Below, piece by piece: positions 1 to 9,579 of a stretch of DNA of 64,000 nucleotides. The position numbers and the translations under genes were made by a program. The DNA comes from Alcanivoracaceae bacterium (GTDB lineage: Bacteria; Pseudomonadota; Gammaproteobacteria; Xanthomonadales; Marinicellaceae). The DNA lies in contig JADGEI010000005.1 of the NCBI GenBank assembly GCA_016744455.1, positions 107,907 to 171,906 of the forward strand, given 5' to 3'. The notes beneath the pieces are model-generated. The model saw only the letters and a list, made by a program, of their open reading frames with translations, did no database searches and was not told the origin of the DNA. Positions within the stretch are counted from its first letter, which is position 1; each line of letters starts with the position of its first letter.

Positions 1-2
1 GT

Positions 3-593
3 CAGCTCACTATAGATCAAAGTCATGTTGAAAGGCTTTTGACCTTTTTAAGATTGCTGGAAAAATGGAATAAAACGTATAATATTACAGCGATTCGTGA
101 CTTTGAAAAAATGATAATTTTACATGTTCTTGATAGTGCAGCAGTTTACCGTTATTTGACTGGAAACTCAATCATTGATGTAGGAACAGGTGGTGGAATA
201 CCTGGAATAATCTTTGCAATCATCAATCCACAACTAAAAGTGACATTGTTAGATAGTAGTCAAAAGAAAATGCGCTTTTTAAGATTTGTTCAAAGGCAGA
301 TGAAATTAGATAATATAGAGATTGTTTGCATGAGAGTTGAGAAATATCAAGCCAAAACTCCTTATGATGTGGTAATATCTCGAGCCTTTACAGAAGTCGG
401 TAATTTTCTAAAGTTAGCGGGTCATCTATGTGCATCGGATGGGTACATTTATGCTATGAAGGGCCCTAGAAAAGAATCCGAGCAAAATTCAGAACAATTT
501 GGTTTCAAATTACATCAGGAAATTGATGTTAAAGTACCATTTCTGGATGCACAACGACGATTATTGGTATTTAATAAATATGAAAAAAAATAA
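3..593 (+). CDS. rsmG: 16S rRNA (guanine-527-N7)-methyltransferase RsmG, 5' end cut by the window
   Basis: RsmG methylates N7 of G527 in 16S rRNA with S-adenosylmethionine. The open frame runs to the left window edge, and residues before the first in-frame TTG (position 39) already match the family (ERLLTFLRLLEKWNKTYN), so the true start lies upstream. The glycine-rich SAM loop VGTGGGIPG is followed by a typical Rossmann continuation and VISRAF. About 197 residues are visible of a family length near 205, so little is missing. Its last 14 bases overlap parA, the common rsmG-parA-parB arrangement in gammaproteobacteria. Confidence 0.95.
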   Translation, partial: QLTIDQSHVERLLTFLRLLEKWNKTYNITAIRDFEKMIILHVLDSAAVYRYLTGNSIIDVGTGGGIPGIIFAIINPQLKVTLLDSSQKKMRFLRFVQRQMKLDNIEIVCMRVEKYQAKTPYDVVISRAFTEVGNFLKLAGHLCASDGYIYAMKGPRKESEQNSEQFGFKLHQEIDVKVPFLDAQRRLLVFNKYEKK

Positions 594-1359
594 AATTATT
601 GCTATAGCCAATCAAAAAGGCGGTGTTGGAAAGACAACAACCAGTGTCAACCTAGCTGTGGGATTGTCAGCCCTTGGGCATAAGGTGCTATTAGTTGATT
701 TAGATCCGCAAGGAAATGCAACCATGGCCTGCGGTATTAATTCCAGAGAAACCACACCAAATGCTTGTGAATTATTATTGGGCGAAGAGACAATTAATAA
801 TGTGATTATAACATCCGAAAGTTCAGGTATCGATGTAATTACTTCAAATACGGATTTAACAGCAGCTGAATTAGAATTAATGGATTTTGCTAATCCTGAA
901 AAAAAATTAAAGAAAAAACTCAAGCACCTAAGAAAGTTTGGCATTAGTTATGATTATATCATTATTGATTGCCCTCCTTCATTAAGCATATTAACAATCA
1001 ACGCTTTGGTTGCTGCTAAAGGTGTTATTATCCCAATGCAATGTGAATACTATGCACTTGAAGGATTGGCCTCATTACTCGAAACAATCGAAAGGATACA
1101 AACCACCATAAATTCAAAGCTTAAAATAGAAGGAATAATACGCACCATGTATGATGGACGTAATAATTTAGCCAATGATGTTTCTGCGCAATTGGTTCAA
1201 CACTTTGATGATAAATTATATATTACAGTAATACCCAGAAATGTGCGTGTAGCAGAAGCACCATCACATGGTATGTCAGTCATTGAATATGACAAAACAT
1301 CGCGAGGTGCAGTTGCCTATTTAGGCTTAGCTGCAGAAGTTGCAAGAGGAAATAGTTAA
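580..1359 (+). CDS. parA: Chromosome partitioning ATPase ParA/Soj
   Basis: ParA is a deviant-Walker ATPase that binds DNA non-specifically and moves ParB-parS complexes during chromosome segregation. I chose the ATG at 580 because MKKNKIIAIA leads straight into the deviant Walker A loop KGGVGKTT at residues 13-20. The frame is open further upstream but carries no family sequence there. IIIDCPPSLS is the switch II region. The protein is 259 residues, normal for the family. The start lies inside the end of rsmG (14-bp overlap) and the stop overlaps the parB start by one base (TAATG), so translation is probably coupled. Confidence 0.95.
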   Translation: MKKNKIIAIANQKGGVGKTTTSVNLAVGLSALGHKVLLVDLDPQGNATMACGINSRETTPNACELLLGEETINNVIITSESSGIDVITSNTDLTAAELELMDFANPEKKLKKKLKHLRKFGISYDYIIIDCPPSLSILTINALVAAKGVIIPMQCEYYALEGLASLLETIERIQTTINSKLKIEGIIRTMYDGRNNLANDVSAQLVQHFDDKLYITVIPRNVRVAEAPSHGMSVIEYDKTSRGAVAYLGLAAEVARGNS

Positions 1360-2210
1360 TGGCTACCAAGAAAAGAGGTTTGGGGCGTGGACTTGATGCT
1401 TTGTTAGGTGCATCAAAACCCGTGGCAACAAAAGAAGAGAAGAGCAATCTAACTGAGTTGGATGTTGATTTGATGAAACCAGGCAAATACCAACCACGTA
1501 CAAAAATAGATATGATGAAGTTACGTGAATTGGCTGACTCCATAAAAGCACAAGGGATGATTCAACCTGTTATTGTACGTAAAAGCGGGGAAAAATATGA
1601 AATTATTGCCGGTGAGCGTCGATGGAGAGCTGCACAGATTGCTGAGATAAGAAAGGTTCCTGTTGTTGTTCGTGAAGTTGATGATAGGCAAACCATTGCC
1701 ATGGCATTAATTGAAAATATTCAACGTGAAGATTTAAGCCCTTTGGAGGAAGCTACAGCTTTACAAAGGTTGATAGATAAATTTGAATTAACACACAAAC
1801 AAGCTGCAGATGCCGTTGGTCGTTCGAGGGCTTCAGTTAGTAATTTATTACGTTTGCTGGAATTGCAAAAAGACGTTAAGAAAATGCTAGATGAAAAGCA
1901 GATTGAAATGGGGCATGCTCGTGCCTTATTGGCACTAGAGAAAAATCAGCAAATAAAAGCGGCAAATGAGATTGTTTCAAAAGCAATGAGTGTTAGAGTT
2001 GCTGAAAAATTTATAAAAAATTATAACCAAGAAAAACCACAAAAGCAAAAGCCACAAACCGATACAGATATTCAAAATTTAGAACAGAAATTAACTGAAA
2101 AACTTTGTTCAGAAGTTAAAATACAACACGGAAAAACAGGTAAAGGAAAATTAGTCATTAATTATCATTCTGTCGATGAACTGGATGGAATTTTAGCAAG
2201 AATTAAATAA
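1359..2210 (+). CDS. parB: Chromosome partitioning protein ParB/Spo0J
   Basis: ParB binds parS, spreads as a CTP-dependent clamp and stimulates ParA. The N-terminus has the typical GLGRGLDALLG motif, where ParA is contacted. The ParB/Srx CTPase core includes GERRWRAA and NIQREDLSPLEEA. A helix-turn-helix follows (HKQAADAVGRSRASVSN), then a lysine- and glutamine-rich linker and a C-terminal dimerisation segment. Length is 283 residues, as expected. I did not see a classical parS palindrome near the gene. The next gene, a PEP carboxykinase, starts 8 bases after the stop. Confidence 0.95.
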   Translation: MATKKRGLGRGLDALLGASKPVATKEEKSNLTELDVDLMKPGKYQPRTKIDMMKLRELADSIKAQGMIQPVIVRKSGEKYEIIAGERRWRAAQIAEIRKVPVVVREVDDRQTIAMALIENIQREDLSPLEEATALQRLIDKFELTHKQAADAVGRSRASVSNLLRLLELQKDVKKMLDEKQIEMGHARALLALEKNQQIKAANEIVSKAMSVRVAEKFIKNYNQEKPQKQKPQTDTDIQNLEQKLTEKLCSEVKIQHGKTGKGKLVINYHSVDELDGILARIK

Positions 2211-2217
2211 TAGGATC

Positions 2218-3969
2218 ATGTCAACAACATTATTAGCATTAGAGAATTGGGTAAAGCAAGTAGTCGAACATACACAAGCAGACAAAGTTGTGTGGTGTAC
2301 AGGTTCAGATACCGAGAAACAAGAAATAGATGAACTACTATTAGAAACAGGTGATTTTAAAAAACTCAATGAAGAAACCCATCCAAATTGTTTTCTCCAT
2401 TTGTCGGACCCACAGGATGTTGCAAGAGTAGAGCATTTAACTTTTATTTGTACAGAACACAAAGACGATGTGGGGCCAAATAACCATTGGATGCATCCAG
2501 AAAAAGCTCATGCAAAAATTGATGATTTGTTTTCAGGTTGTATGCAAGGAAGAACCATGTATGTGATCCCATATTGCATGGGGCCGATTGATTCACCTAT
2601 CTCTCGCTGTGGAGTTGAGATAACAGACAGTGCATATGTCGTTCAAAATATGCGTCTTATGACAAGAATGGGGACTCACGCACTAAATCGCATAGAAGCT
2701 GAAGGCCATTTTGTAAAAGGCCTACATTCAACTGGTGAATTAGACCCAGATAGGCGTTATATTATGCATTTTCCAGAAGAATTAACAATAAAAAGCTATG
2801 GCTCTGGCTATGGAGGCAACGCGCTATTGGGAAAAAAATGTCATGCATTGAGAATTGGTTCATACCAAGCAAAAACTGAAGGTTGGTTGGCTGAGCACAT
2901 GCTTATTTTGGGGTTAGAAAACCCACAAGGTGATACGCATTATATTGCTGCTGCATTTCCATCTGCTTGTGGAAAAACCAATTTGGCTATGTTGATTCCA
3001 CCTGAAGGGTATGTACAAGATGGTTGGAAAATTACAACAATTGGTGATGATATTTGTTGGATGCGGCCAGGTGAAGATGGACGTTTGTGGGCGATTAATC
3101 CTGAGGCTGGTTTTTTCGGAGTTGCCCCAGGAACAGCAAAAAACACAAACCCAAATGCTTTGGCGATGTTATATAAAGACACAATATTTACAAACGTTGG
3201 TGTAACAGAAGATAATCAGCCATGGTGGGAAGGGTTAGATGATAAAGTGCCTGCAATGGATTGGAAAGGTAACCCTTATGACCCTGAAGTAGGGCCTGCA
3301 GCACATCCAAACTCACGTTTTACCGTTGCATCAAAACGCTGTCCTACTTATTCTCCCAAAGCTGAAAATGCCAAAGGTGTTCCTATTTCTGCCATAGTTT
3401 TTGGAGGTAGAAGAGAGAACTTGGTACCTTTAGTGACCCAAGCCCGCAGTTGGGCACATGGAGTGTTAATGGGAGCGACAGTGGCATCAGAAACAACCGC
3501 AGCAGCAACGGGAGCTGTTGGTGTAGTACGCCATGATCCAATGGCTATGAAGCCGTTTTGCGGCTATCATTTTGCAGATTATTGGGCACACTGGTTAACA
3601 TTTGATAAAGATGGCGCTAATTTGCCTGAAATTTTTACCGTTAACTGGTTTAGGAAGGATGAAAATAATAATTTTATGTGGCCAGGGTTTAGTGAAAATA
3701 TGCGTGTTCTTGAATGGATTGTTAATCGTGTAAGTAATAATGTGGGCGCCCATTCTACTGCATTAGGAGATATGCCGAATGTTCAAGAATTCAATCTTAA
3801 TGGGTTAGATGGATTTAGTCGTGATGATTTAAACAAACTCTTAACTGTAGATTTAAATGGCTGGAAAACAGAACTTGCGAATACCACTGAATATTTAAAC
3901 GGATTTGGAGAAAGGGTACCAGATGCCTTGTACAAAGAACTGGATAATATAAAATCAAAATTAAACTGA
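2218..3969 (+). CDS. pckG: Phosphoenolpyruvate carboxykinase (GTP)
   Basis: This cytosolic enzyme converts oxaloacetate and GTP to PEP, CO2 and GDP, the first committed step of gluconeogenesis. The GTP-dependent (not ATP-dependent) family is clear from the P-loop FPSACGKTN at residues 247-255 with the catalytic cysteine at 251, the metal-binding GDDICWM at 276-282, and substrate-binding stretches such as GSGYGGNALLGKKC. The 583 residues are close to the usual 590-620. The ATG at 2218 has only a weak TAGGAT upstream. It follows parB by 7 bases on the same strand, so it may be co-transcribed with the partition genes. Confidence 0.95.
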   Translation: MSTTLLALENWVKQVVEHTQADKVVWCTGSDTEKQEIDELLLETGDFKKLNEETHPNCFLHLSDPQDVARVEHLTFICTEHKDDVGPNNHWMHPEKAHAKIDDLFSGCMQGRTMYVIPYCMGPIDSPISRCGVEITDSAYVVQNMRLMTRMGTHALNRIEAEGHFVKGLHSTGELDPDRRYIMHFPEELTIKSYGSGYGGNALLGKKCHALRIGSYQAKTEGWLAEHMLILGLENPQGDTHYIAAAFPSACGKTNLAMLIPPEGYVQDGWKITTIGDDICWMRPGEDGRLWAINPEAGFFGVAPGTAKNTNPNALAMLYKDTIFTNVGVTEDNQPWWEGLDDKVPAMDWKGNPYDPEVGPAAHPNSRFTVASKRCPTYSPKAENAKGVPISAIVFGGRRENLVPLVTQARSWAHGVLMGATVASETTAAATGAVGVVRHDPMAMKPFCGYHFADYWAHWLTFDKDGANLPEIFTVNWFRKDENNNFMWPGFSENMRVLEWIVNRVSNNVGAHSTALGDMPNVQEFNLNGLDGFSRDDLNKLLTVDLNGWKTELANTTEYLNGFGERVPDALYKELDNIKSKLN

Positions 3970-4032
3970 TCCTTCAAACTGTGTTTCGTAGGTTAAATTT
4001 ATTTATCTGTAGTTTTTGTTGAAATTTACTTA

Positions 4033-4058
4033 AAAAGCCTATTAACGCTTTTATTTTT
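4033..4058 (+). terminator. Weak intrinsic terminator after pckG
   Basis: A six-base stem (AAAAGC at 4033-4038 with GCTTTT at 4047-4052) has an 8-base loop and is followed by ATTTTT. The stem holds only two G-C pairs, so it may leak into the small membrane-protein gene behind it. Confidence 0.4.
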
Positions 4059-4114
4059 GGTTTATGCTAGAACTCAAGGGTTTGTATGGGGAAATAAAAA
4101 ATTCGGAGAAATTT

Positions 4115-4408
4115 ATGGATATTGCAAATTATGTATTTATTATAGCTGCCGCCTTTATGGCTTATTGTTTGTATTTGGTTTTGACACTTAAGAGTCAATT
4201 TTCAGGAGGTTTGGTTGGCCGATATTGGAAAATACTCACAATTTTAGTCATAATTTTTACGTTAGGCTATTTTGCTTTGCCTTTTTTTGGCAATATACCA
4301 GAAGAAATACTACGCCTAACTGTTGCTGGAGTGTTTTTATTTGGCGCATTTTATGTGTTAATTACAATAAAACTAATCAAAAGTATCATCGAAGCATTTG
4401 TCGAGTAA
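4115..4408 (+). CDS. Small three-helix membrane protein, unknown function
   Basis: I do not recognise a named family. The start at 4115 is chosen because GGAG lies at 4105-4108, six bases upstream. An upstream ATG in the same frame (4064) has no such site. The 97-residue product is almost all membrane: helices at roughly residues 4-24, 37-56 and 63-85, with short polar links and an acidic C-terminus (EAFVE). It is followed 15 bases later by another small unknown gene on the same strand, so the two may form one unit. Confidence 0.65.
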   Translation: MDIANYVFIIAAAFMAYCLYLVLTLKSQFSGGLVGRYWKILTILVIIFTLGYFALPFFGNIPEEILRLTVAGVFLFGAFYVLITIKLIKSIIEAFVE

Positions 4409-4423
4409 CTTGATAATATATTG

Positions 4424-4879
4424 ATGAGTATCGTTTATAGAAGAACCGCAAAAGGAGATGAGGAGGTTGGTAAAAGAACTTTCAAGCTTGCCTCACAATA
4501 CCGTTTTGTATTAATTATGATCAATGGCAAGGTTGATGTTGATAATATTGTCTCCCGTTCATCTGAACAATGGAACCCAGTTCAATGTTTAAAAGACCTT
4601 GAATTACAAGGTTTTATCGAAAATATTGATATAGATAGTTCTTCACCAAATGGTGTTGGATTAACTAAACAAAAACTTATTACTTGTGTACAAGAATATT
4701 TGCCAAAGAAAAACACTAAAATAATTAATAAAATTCTCAATTCAGAAAATTCAAAACAAGCACTTAGTAAAGCCATTGATGGTGGTTGCATGTTTATCAA
4801 ACTCACTATTTCAGAACAAGTTTCAAATAAGCTCAAAGTAGCACTTCACAACGTATTAGATAACTCAACAGAACATTAA
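4424..4879 (+). CDS. Uncharacterised cytosolic protein with a winged-helix-like N-terminal region
   Basis: This 151-residue protein has no signal peptide or membrane segment. Its N-terminal pattern (RRTAKGDEEV, then a run ending in INGKVDVDNI, then LKDLELQGFIE) is one I associate with short conserved hypothetical proteins of Proteobacteria that share the RT-x-KG-x-EE and LE-x-x-GFIE blocks and look like a small winged-helix fold. That assignment is from memory of the pattern only. The C-terminal half is lysine-rich and then mixed. The ATG at 4424 is preferred to the TTG three bases before it. No partner is obvious from context. Confidence 0.6.
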   Translation: MSIVYRRTAKGDEEVGKRTFKLASQYRFVLIMINGKVDVDNIVSRSSEQWNPVQCLKDLELQGFIENIDIDSSSPNGVGLTKQKLITCVQEYLPKKNTKIINKILNSENSKQALSKAIDGGCMFIKLTISEQVSNKLKVALHNVLDNSTEH

Positions 4880-4980
4880 ATAATGTCAATATGATTGATT
4901 TATTCCTCTGCCTAATGTTATATTAGCTAGTGTTAATTTAGCAACAGCTAAATCATTCACTATTTTTGAGGAGAAAATAT

Positions 4981-5550
4981 ATGAGTAGTTCATGGGGCTG
5001 GCTTAAAAGCGGCACAATTCTAGGCCTGTCTTTTTTATTGGCAGTAGCATTGGTTAAGCCGATTGGTGTGTCTACGCAGTATGTTATTGCAGATTGCTTT
5101 ATTTTTTGTAAGTTAAAACCTGATTTGGCACAAGAACATGTTGATGCAGATGGCAATAAATCGTATTCAAGTTCAAATGCTTATCTAAATAAAAACAATG
5201 GTAAATATGCAAAGAGCACATTAAATATAGCAAATTATGGTTTTATTTTTGTTTTAGCCATGTTTGCAGGTGGCTTTCTGGCTTCTAAGCTAGGTGGTCC
5301 AAAAGTAGGGAAGGAAGAAACATGGATTCCTCAAGTATGGAAAGATAATCTGGGTTCATCATGGATAAAAAGAATGATTGGTGCTTTTGCATCAGGGTTC
5401 TTTATTTTGTTTGGCGCTAGAATGGCAGGTGGCTGTACATCTGGCCACATGATGAGTGGAATGATGCAAACATCTTTAAGTGGTTATATTTTCGCAGCAG
5501 GCGTATTTGCAATTGCTGTCCCATTAGCCATTATTTTATTTAAGAAGTAG
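4981..5550 (+). CDS. YeeE/YedE family membrane protein, first half of a split sulfur transporter
   Basis: YeeE/YedE (TsuA-type) proteins carry thiosulfate or other reduced sulfur across the inner membrane through conserved cysteines. This 189-residue protein has several membrane helices and the family hallmark GARMAGGCTSGH near residues 140-150. A loop around residues 50-75 is polar. The start at 4981 has GAGGAG at 4969-4974. The next gene, 10 bases on, is a second family member carrying the other hallmark, so together they probably make one transporter. A cysteine pair near residue 40 (ADCFIFCK) is notable. The substrate cannot be told from sequence. Confidence 0.85.
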   Translation: MSSSWGWLKSGTILGLSFLLAVALVKPIGVSTQYVIADCFIFCKLKPDLAQEHVDADGNKSYSSSNAYLNKNNGKYAKSTLNIANYGFIFVLAMFAGGFLASKLGGPKVGKEETWIPQVWKDNLGSSWIKRMIGAFASGFFILFGARMAGGCTSGHMMSGMMQTSLSGYIFAAGVFAIAVPLAIILFKK

Positions 5551-5560
5551 GAGGATTATC

Positions 5561-6136
5561 ATGGAAAAAATTATTTTAGCAATACTGGTCGGTGGTTCTT
5601 TTGGTTTTATCCTTCATAAAGTTGGAGCAACTAACCCAAATAAAATTGTCGGTTTTCTTAGGTTGACTGATTTACACTTAGCAAAAGTTATTTTGTTTGC
5701 TATAGGTTTTTCAAGTCTATTATTGTTTATTTTGATGGCTGTTGGTGTAATTTCACCGATGCATATCAGTGTAAAAGCTTCTTATGCAGGCGTTATCGTT
5801 GGTGGTGCAATATTTGGTATAGGTTTCGGTTTAGGCGGTTACTGCCCTGGGACAACCTTGGCCGCTCTTGGTTCTGGCCGTAAAGACTCTATATTTATGA
5901 TTTTAGGTGGATTGGTTGGTGCATGGGCTTATGTTTTGGCTTATGGCTGGTTAACAGAATCAATGCCATGGCTATTTGATAAAATTGCTGGTGGCAATGT
6001 TTCTCTTGCTGTAACAGGAAATGAGAGTTATCCGGCTTTAATTGATGGCATGCCTGGGATAGTTGTTGCTGGTGTCATAGCATTGCTATTTATGGGAGGA
6101 GCTTTTTTGTTACCGAATAAATTTCGTAGTAACTAA
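5561..6136 (+). CDS. YeeE/YedE (DUF6691-like) membrane protein, second half of a split sulfur transporter
   Basis: This is the partner of the preceding gene. It is a 191-residue polytopic membrane protein with the hallmark GFGLGGYCPGTTLAALGSG around residues 86-104, which contains the conserved cysteine of this half-family. A perfect AGGAGG ribosome-binding site at 5549-5554 overlaps the end of the first gene, so the two are made together. In full-length relatives both hallmarks lie on one chain; here they are on two. A strong terminator follows directly. Regulation is not visible; related pairs elsewhere often lie near an ArsR-type repressor, which I do not see here. Confidence 0.85.
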   Translation: MEKIILAILVGGSFGFILHKVGATNPNKIVGFLRLTDLHLAKVILFAIGFSSLLLFILMAVGVISPMHISVKASYAGVIVGGAIFGIGFGLGGYCPGTTLAALGSGRKDSIFMILGGLVGAWAYVLAYGWLTESMPWLFDKIAGGNVSLAVTGNESYPALIDGMPGIVVAGVIALLFMGGAFLLPNKFRSN

Positions 6137-6157
6137 ATTCTAATTTATACTTGTACT

Positions 6158-6195
6158 AAAAGCCTAATTTCATTTTTTGTTATTGGGCTTTTTTT
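6158..6195 (+). terminator. Intrinsic terminator after the YeeE/YedE pair
   Basis: An eleven-base stem with one G-U pair (6158-6168 with 6182-6192) encloses a 13-base loop and runs into a seven-T tract. It lies between convergent genes and may also slow minus-strand transcription coming from the nucleotidyltransferase gene. Confidence 0.8.
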
Positions 6196-6213
6196 AGTGA
6201 TAAGATATTTGTT

Positions 6214-7239
6214 TTATTTAAATAATTTAAAAAAATCTTCAAACCACATTCTTGGATAATACAAAATTGCTCCTGTTTTTGACTTTAAATGAAATCGATT
6301 TTTGACATAACTACGGCTCTGAAATAAATATTCTGATAGAAATAACAATTTATTCTTATAGCCATTGATATTTTTTAACCTTGTTGCTATATCGTGATAT
6401 TTTCGCCTATCTATTTGTAAGTAGCTTTCAGTGTTTTCTTGGGAAATACAAGTTAAATTGACATCGATTTCAAGGCAATTATTAAACGTGTTGCTTACGT
6501 GAATTAAGGTGTTTATGACAATGCTGGATTGCTGTACGAATTTTGATTTCTCAAGGCAGCTAATTTTTGAAACCTTATCCATAGAGTTCCAGAGCAATGC
6601 TAAATCATAAAGCCAAATATGTTTACGGTCACTGGGTTTATGAGCTTGATAATGAAAGCAAGCGATGATGAAAGTATTAATGTTATTAGGCGTTTTAAAG
6701 TTTTGTAAACCTACTCGTAAATTTTGGGCGCTGTGGTATAAATCACTAAAAGGAAAGTGTTGATGAAACTCTATTCGGTTGTTTACTTGCCAATGCAGAT
6801 CAATTACTGCTTGAGGGTTACCGTTATCAAAAAAACTGTTCTGAAAACTTACAAATTTCCCTTGCCTAGAACTGTAAACTTGGTAACCAAGTTTGGTGAG
6901 AATGGTTTCTACTATTGAATAATCTTTAGGGTCAATGACTACGTCGATATCACTATAAGGCCTAATGTTGCTTTTTCGGTATAGTAAAAACGTATAGGCG
7001 AAACCTTTTATTACGACAAAACGTATGTGATTTTTATTAAGCTCTGAAAAGAAAGCCTCAGCCTTTTTTTGCCAATTTAATAACTTAGCTTGTTCGAATA
7101 AGTTGGCTTTTGCTAGAGTGGTTGATTGGTTTATTTGGGCAACAAGTGGTGCAAGTCCTTGTTGTATTATTTGTTGATGAGTATCATAGCTGTGTAATTT
7201 CGAATCATGTTCAATTAGTTTGTGAACAGAATTAAACAT
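6214..7239 (-). CDS. Nucleotidyltransferase-fold protein (NTP_transf_5-like) in a UDP-sugar operon
   Basis: The core [13 protein letters not shown], then [11 protein letters not shown], shows the helix and the D-x-D metal motif of the uncharacterised nucleotidyltransferase family often found in polysaccharide loci. The C-terminal half is helical with scattered aromatic and basic residues. The start at 7239 overlaps the epimerase stop by 8 bases. A longer form starting at 7290 would overlap by 59 bases and begin with residues that do not look like this family. The acceptor of the nucleotidyl group is unknown. Position after two UDP-sugar enzymes suggests a role in making or modifying a surface glycan. 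Confidence 0.7.
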   Translation of the reverse strand: MFNSVHKLIEHDSKLHSYDTHQQIIQQGLAPLVAQINQSTTLAKANLFEQAKLLNWQKKAEAFFSELNKNHIRFVVIKGFAYTFLLYRKSNIRPYSDIDVVIDPKDYSIVETILTKLGYQVYSSRQGKFVSFQNSFFDNGNPQAVIDLHWQVNNRIEFHQHFPFSDLYHSAQNLRVGLQNFKTPNNINTFIIACFHYQAHKPSDRKHIWLYDLALLWNSMDKVSKISCLEKSKFVQQSSIVINTLIHVSNTFNNCLEIDVNLTCISQENTESYLQIDRRKYHDIATRLKNINGYKNKLLFLSEYLFQSRSYVKNRFHLKSKTGAILYYPRMWFEDFFKLFK

Positions 7240-8236
7240 GGTAATATTGAAGGTACCAATCGATAAATTGATTAATGCCTTCTTGTACACTTGTTTCAGG
7301 TTTAAAAGCTACATCTGTTATCAGTTTATCTACATCAGCTTGAGTATCAGGAACATCACCAGGTTGTAGGGGTAATAATTCCATTTTTGCTTTTATGTTT
7401 AACGCATTTTCAATTGCTTTGATATAGTCCATTAATTTAACTGGATTGTTATTGCCAATATTATACAAGCGATAAGGCGCAGCACTTTCAGCTGGTGTTG
7501 CATGAGAGAAATCATAATTGGGTTGTTCTGTAGGTGTGTTATCTAATACACGAATTATGCCCTCGACAATATCGTCGATAAAAGTAAAATCTCTTGTGTG
7601 ATTTCCATAGTTAAATACCTTAATGGTTTTACCAGCTAATATGTTTTTGGTAAATAAGAATAGAGCCATATCTGGTCTGCCCCAAGGTCCGTAAACTGTA
7701 AAAAATCGTAATCCTGTTGTAGGTAACTTGTATAAGTTAGAGTAACTGTGTGCAATTAATTCGTTGGATTTTTTTGTGGCAGCATATAAAGATAAGGGGT
7801 GGTCAACATTATCATCTACACTAAAGGGTAGCTTGGTATTTGCACCATAAACTGAACTTGAAGAGGCATAAACAAGATGTTTTACCTGATTGTGTCTACA
7901 GGCTTCAATAATGCTAAGGAATCCTGTTAGATTGCTGTTTAAGTAAGACCATGGGTTTTCTATTGAATACCTAACTCCTGCTTGAGCTGCGAGGTTAACA
8001 ACTTTTTCTATTTTGTATTGTTTGAAAATACCATCTATAGCTTCTTTTTCTGATATATCAACCTTTATAAAAGTAAAATTGTTGTTTTCTAGTTTTTTTA
8101 ACCTTGATAATTTTAAATTGACATCATAATAATCATTGAGATTATCAATTCCTATGACACTCTCACCACGTTTTAATAAGTATTGGCAGACGTGAGAACC
8201 AATAAATCCAGCAGCACCTGTAACTAATATGCTCAT
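7232..8236 (-). CDS. NAD-dependent UDP-glucuronate/UDP-N-acetylglucosaminuronate 4-epimerase family protein
   Basis: This extended short-chain dehydrogenase interconverts the C4 epimers of a UDP-uronic acid or related sugar. [10 protein letters not shown] at residues 6-15 binds NAD, the serine-rich block at 125-128 leads into VYG, and the catalytic pair is Y151 and K155 (YAATK). The segment DNLNDYYDV near residue 31 is typical of the LpsL/WbpP-like branch. Its 334 residues are normal. It overlaps the upstream UDP-sugar dehydrogenase by 4 bases (ATGA) and the downstream nucleotidyltransferase by 8, so all three form one operon. The exact sugar is not decidable from sequence. Confidence 0.85.
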   Translation of the reverse strand: MSILVTGAAGFIGSHVCQYLLKRGESVIGIDNLNDYYDVNLKLSRLKKLENNNFTFIKVDISEKEAIDGIFKQYKIEKVVNLAAQAGVRYSIENPWSYLNSNLTGFLSIIEACRHNQVKHLVYASSSSVYGANTKLPFSVDDNVDHPLSLYAATKKSNELIAHSYSNLYKLPTTGLRFFTVYGPWGRPDMALFLFTKNILAGKTIKVFNYGNHTRDFTFIDDIVEGIIRVLDNTPTEQPNYDFSHATPAESAAPYRLYNIGNNNPVKLMDYIKAIENALNIKAKMELLPLQPGDVPDTQADVDKLITDVAFKPETSVQEGINQFIDWYLQYYHV

Positions 8237-9507
8237 AATCGTTCGTCAACCTTATGTGAAGGCAATATGCCTTTAATATCGAAGAGTAAGCCTTCAGGTT
8301 TTAATAATTTTCGAATTCCTTGAGCGCTAAGCTCAGTAAATTGATAGTGTGAGACAGCTAATAGTACAGCGTCATAGTAGTGGCTCTTTAATTTCTCTTG
8401 TAGTTGGATGGAAAAAAAATCTTTAGCTTGTTTCTTATCAGCCCAAGGGTCATAGACATCGATAGTTGCATGGCATTTTTCTAACTCGTCGATAATTTCA
8501 GTAACGCGTGTATTACGTAAATCAGGGCAGTTTTCTTTGAAAGTAAGCCCCAATACTAATATTTTAGCATTAACGATGTGTATTTTACTTAATGCCAATT
8601 TCTTAAGAAATCGATCTACTACATATTGACTCATATTTTCATTTATCCTCCTGGCTGTTGTAATTAATTGAGGATAATAACCACTTTCTTGAGATTTATG
8701 TATTAGGTAATAGGGGTCAACACCGATACAATGTCCACCAACGAGTCCCGGTTTGAAGGGTAAGAAATTCCATTTTGTGGATGCGGTTTCAATTACATCA
8801 AGTGTGTCAATTCCCATGTGATTAAACATGACGGATAGTTCATTCATAAAAGCAATGTTCATGTCTCTTTGGGTGTTTTCTACGGCTTTTGAGGCCTCTG
8901 CAACTTTAATTGAAGTTGCAATAAAAATACCAGCATCGATTATCTTACTGTATAATTTATCTAAAATAATTTCTGTTTTTTTATCTGATGCAGCTACAAC
9001 TTTAGTGATGGTTTTTAAAGTGTGGACTTTATCACCTGGATTGATTCGTTCTGGCGAGTAACCTAAAGAAAAATCTTTGCCTAATTTTAACTGACTTCTC
9101 TTTTCTAAAATTTTTGCACAATATTCTTCTGTGGCACCAGGGAAAACAGTTGATTCATACACAACAATATCACCTTGTTTTAGAATACTTCCAATGGCTT
9201 GAGATGCTTTCTCAAGAGGTGTTAGTTCTGGTAAGTTGTTTGCATCGACAGGCGTTGGAACTGTAATGATATAGATATTTGCTGAAGAAATCTTATTTAA
9301 GTCGGTAGTGAAATCTAAATTTTTTGCTTGTTTTAGTTCTTCTTTTGTCGTTTCTAAAGTCACATCATCAAATTGTTTGAGTTCAGAGACTCTAAAGGTA
9401 TTTATATCATATCCGATAGTATTATAGTGTTCAGCAAAGGCGACAGCTAACGGTAAACCAACATAACCTAAACCGACTACAGCTATTGTGTGTTTTTTAT
9501 CTTTCAT
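8233..9507 (-). CDS. UDP-N-acetylhexosamine/UDP-glucose 6-dehydrogenase (TviB/WbpO type)
   Basis: This enzyme oxidises C6 of a UDP-hexose(amine) to a UDP-uronic acid in two NAD-dependent steps. The N-terminal dinucleotide fold is [15 protein letters not shown]. The catalytic cysteine is C260 in [11 protein letters not shown], and the C-terminal UDP-binding domain carries [15 protein letters not shown]. These features and the 424-residue length fit the WbpO/TviB branch, which usually acts on UDP-GalNAc or UDP-GlcNAc. The product would feed the epimerase whose start overlaps this stop. It is the first gene of the three-gene unit; the region before its ATG has no strong ribosome-binding site. 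Confidence 0.85.
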   Translation of the reverse strand: MKDKKHTIAVVGLGYVGLPLAVAFAEHYNTIGYDINTFRVSELKQFDDVTLETTKEELKQAKNLDFTTDLNKISSANIYIITVPTPVDANNLPELTPLEKASQAIGSILKQGDIVVYESTVFPGATEEYCAKILEKRSQLKLGKDFSLGYSPERINPGDKVHTLKTITKVVAASDKKTEIILDKLYSKIIDAGIFIATSIKVAEASKAVENTQRDMNIAFMNELSVMFNHMGIDTLDVIETASTKWNFLPFKPGLVGGHCIGVDPYYLIHKSQESGYYPQLITTARRINENMSQYVVDRFLKKLALSKIHIVNAKILVLGLTFKENCPDLRNTRVTEIIDELEKCHATIDVYDPWADKKQAKDFFSIQLQEKLKSHYYDAVLLAVSHYQFTELSAQGIRKLLKPEGLLFDIKGILPSHKVDERL

Positions 9508-9520
9508 TGTTCTATTCTAT

Positions 9521-9557
9521 CAAAAAAAAAGGTGAGAACATCAAGTTATCACCTTTT
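9521..9557 (-). terminator. Intrinsic terminator after the lamin-tail protein gene
   Basis: A nine-base perfect stem (9527-9535 with 9549-9557) is followed, read on the minus strand, by an uninterrupted nine-T tract. It ends transcription from the lamin-tail gene and separates it from the UDP-sugar operon. Confidence 0.85.
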
Positions 9558-9579
9558 GTTACTATTATACAGTAATCAG

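Noticed and set aside
612..944. Open frame of 110 codons antisense to parA
   Set aside because: parA is certain, and the antisense frame has no start signal or recognisable sequence.
1..2210. parS site near parA-parB
   Set aside because: I looked for the TGTTTCACGTGAAACA-type palindrome and did not find a convincing match.
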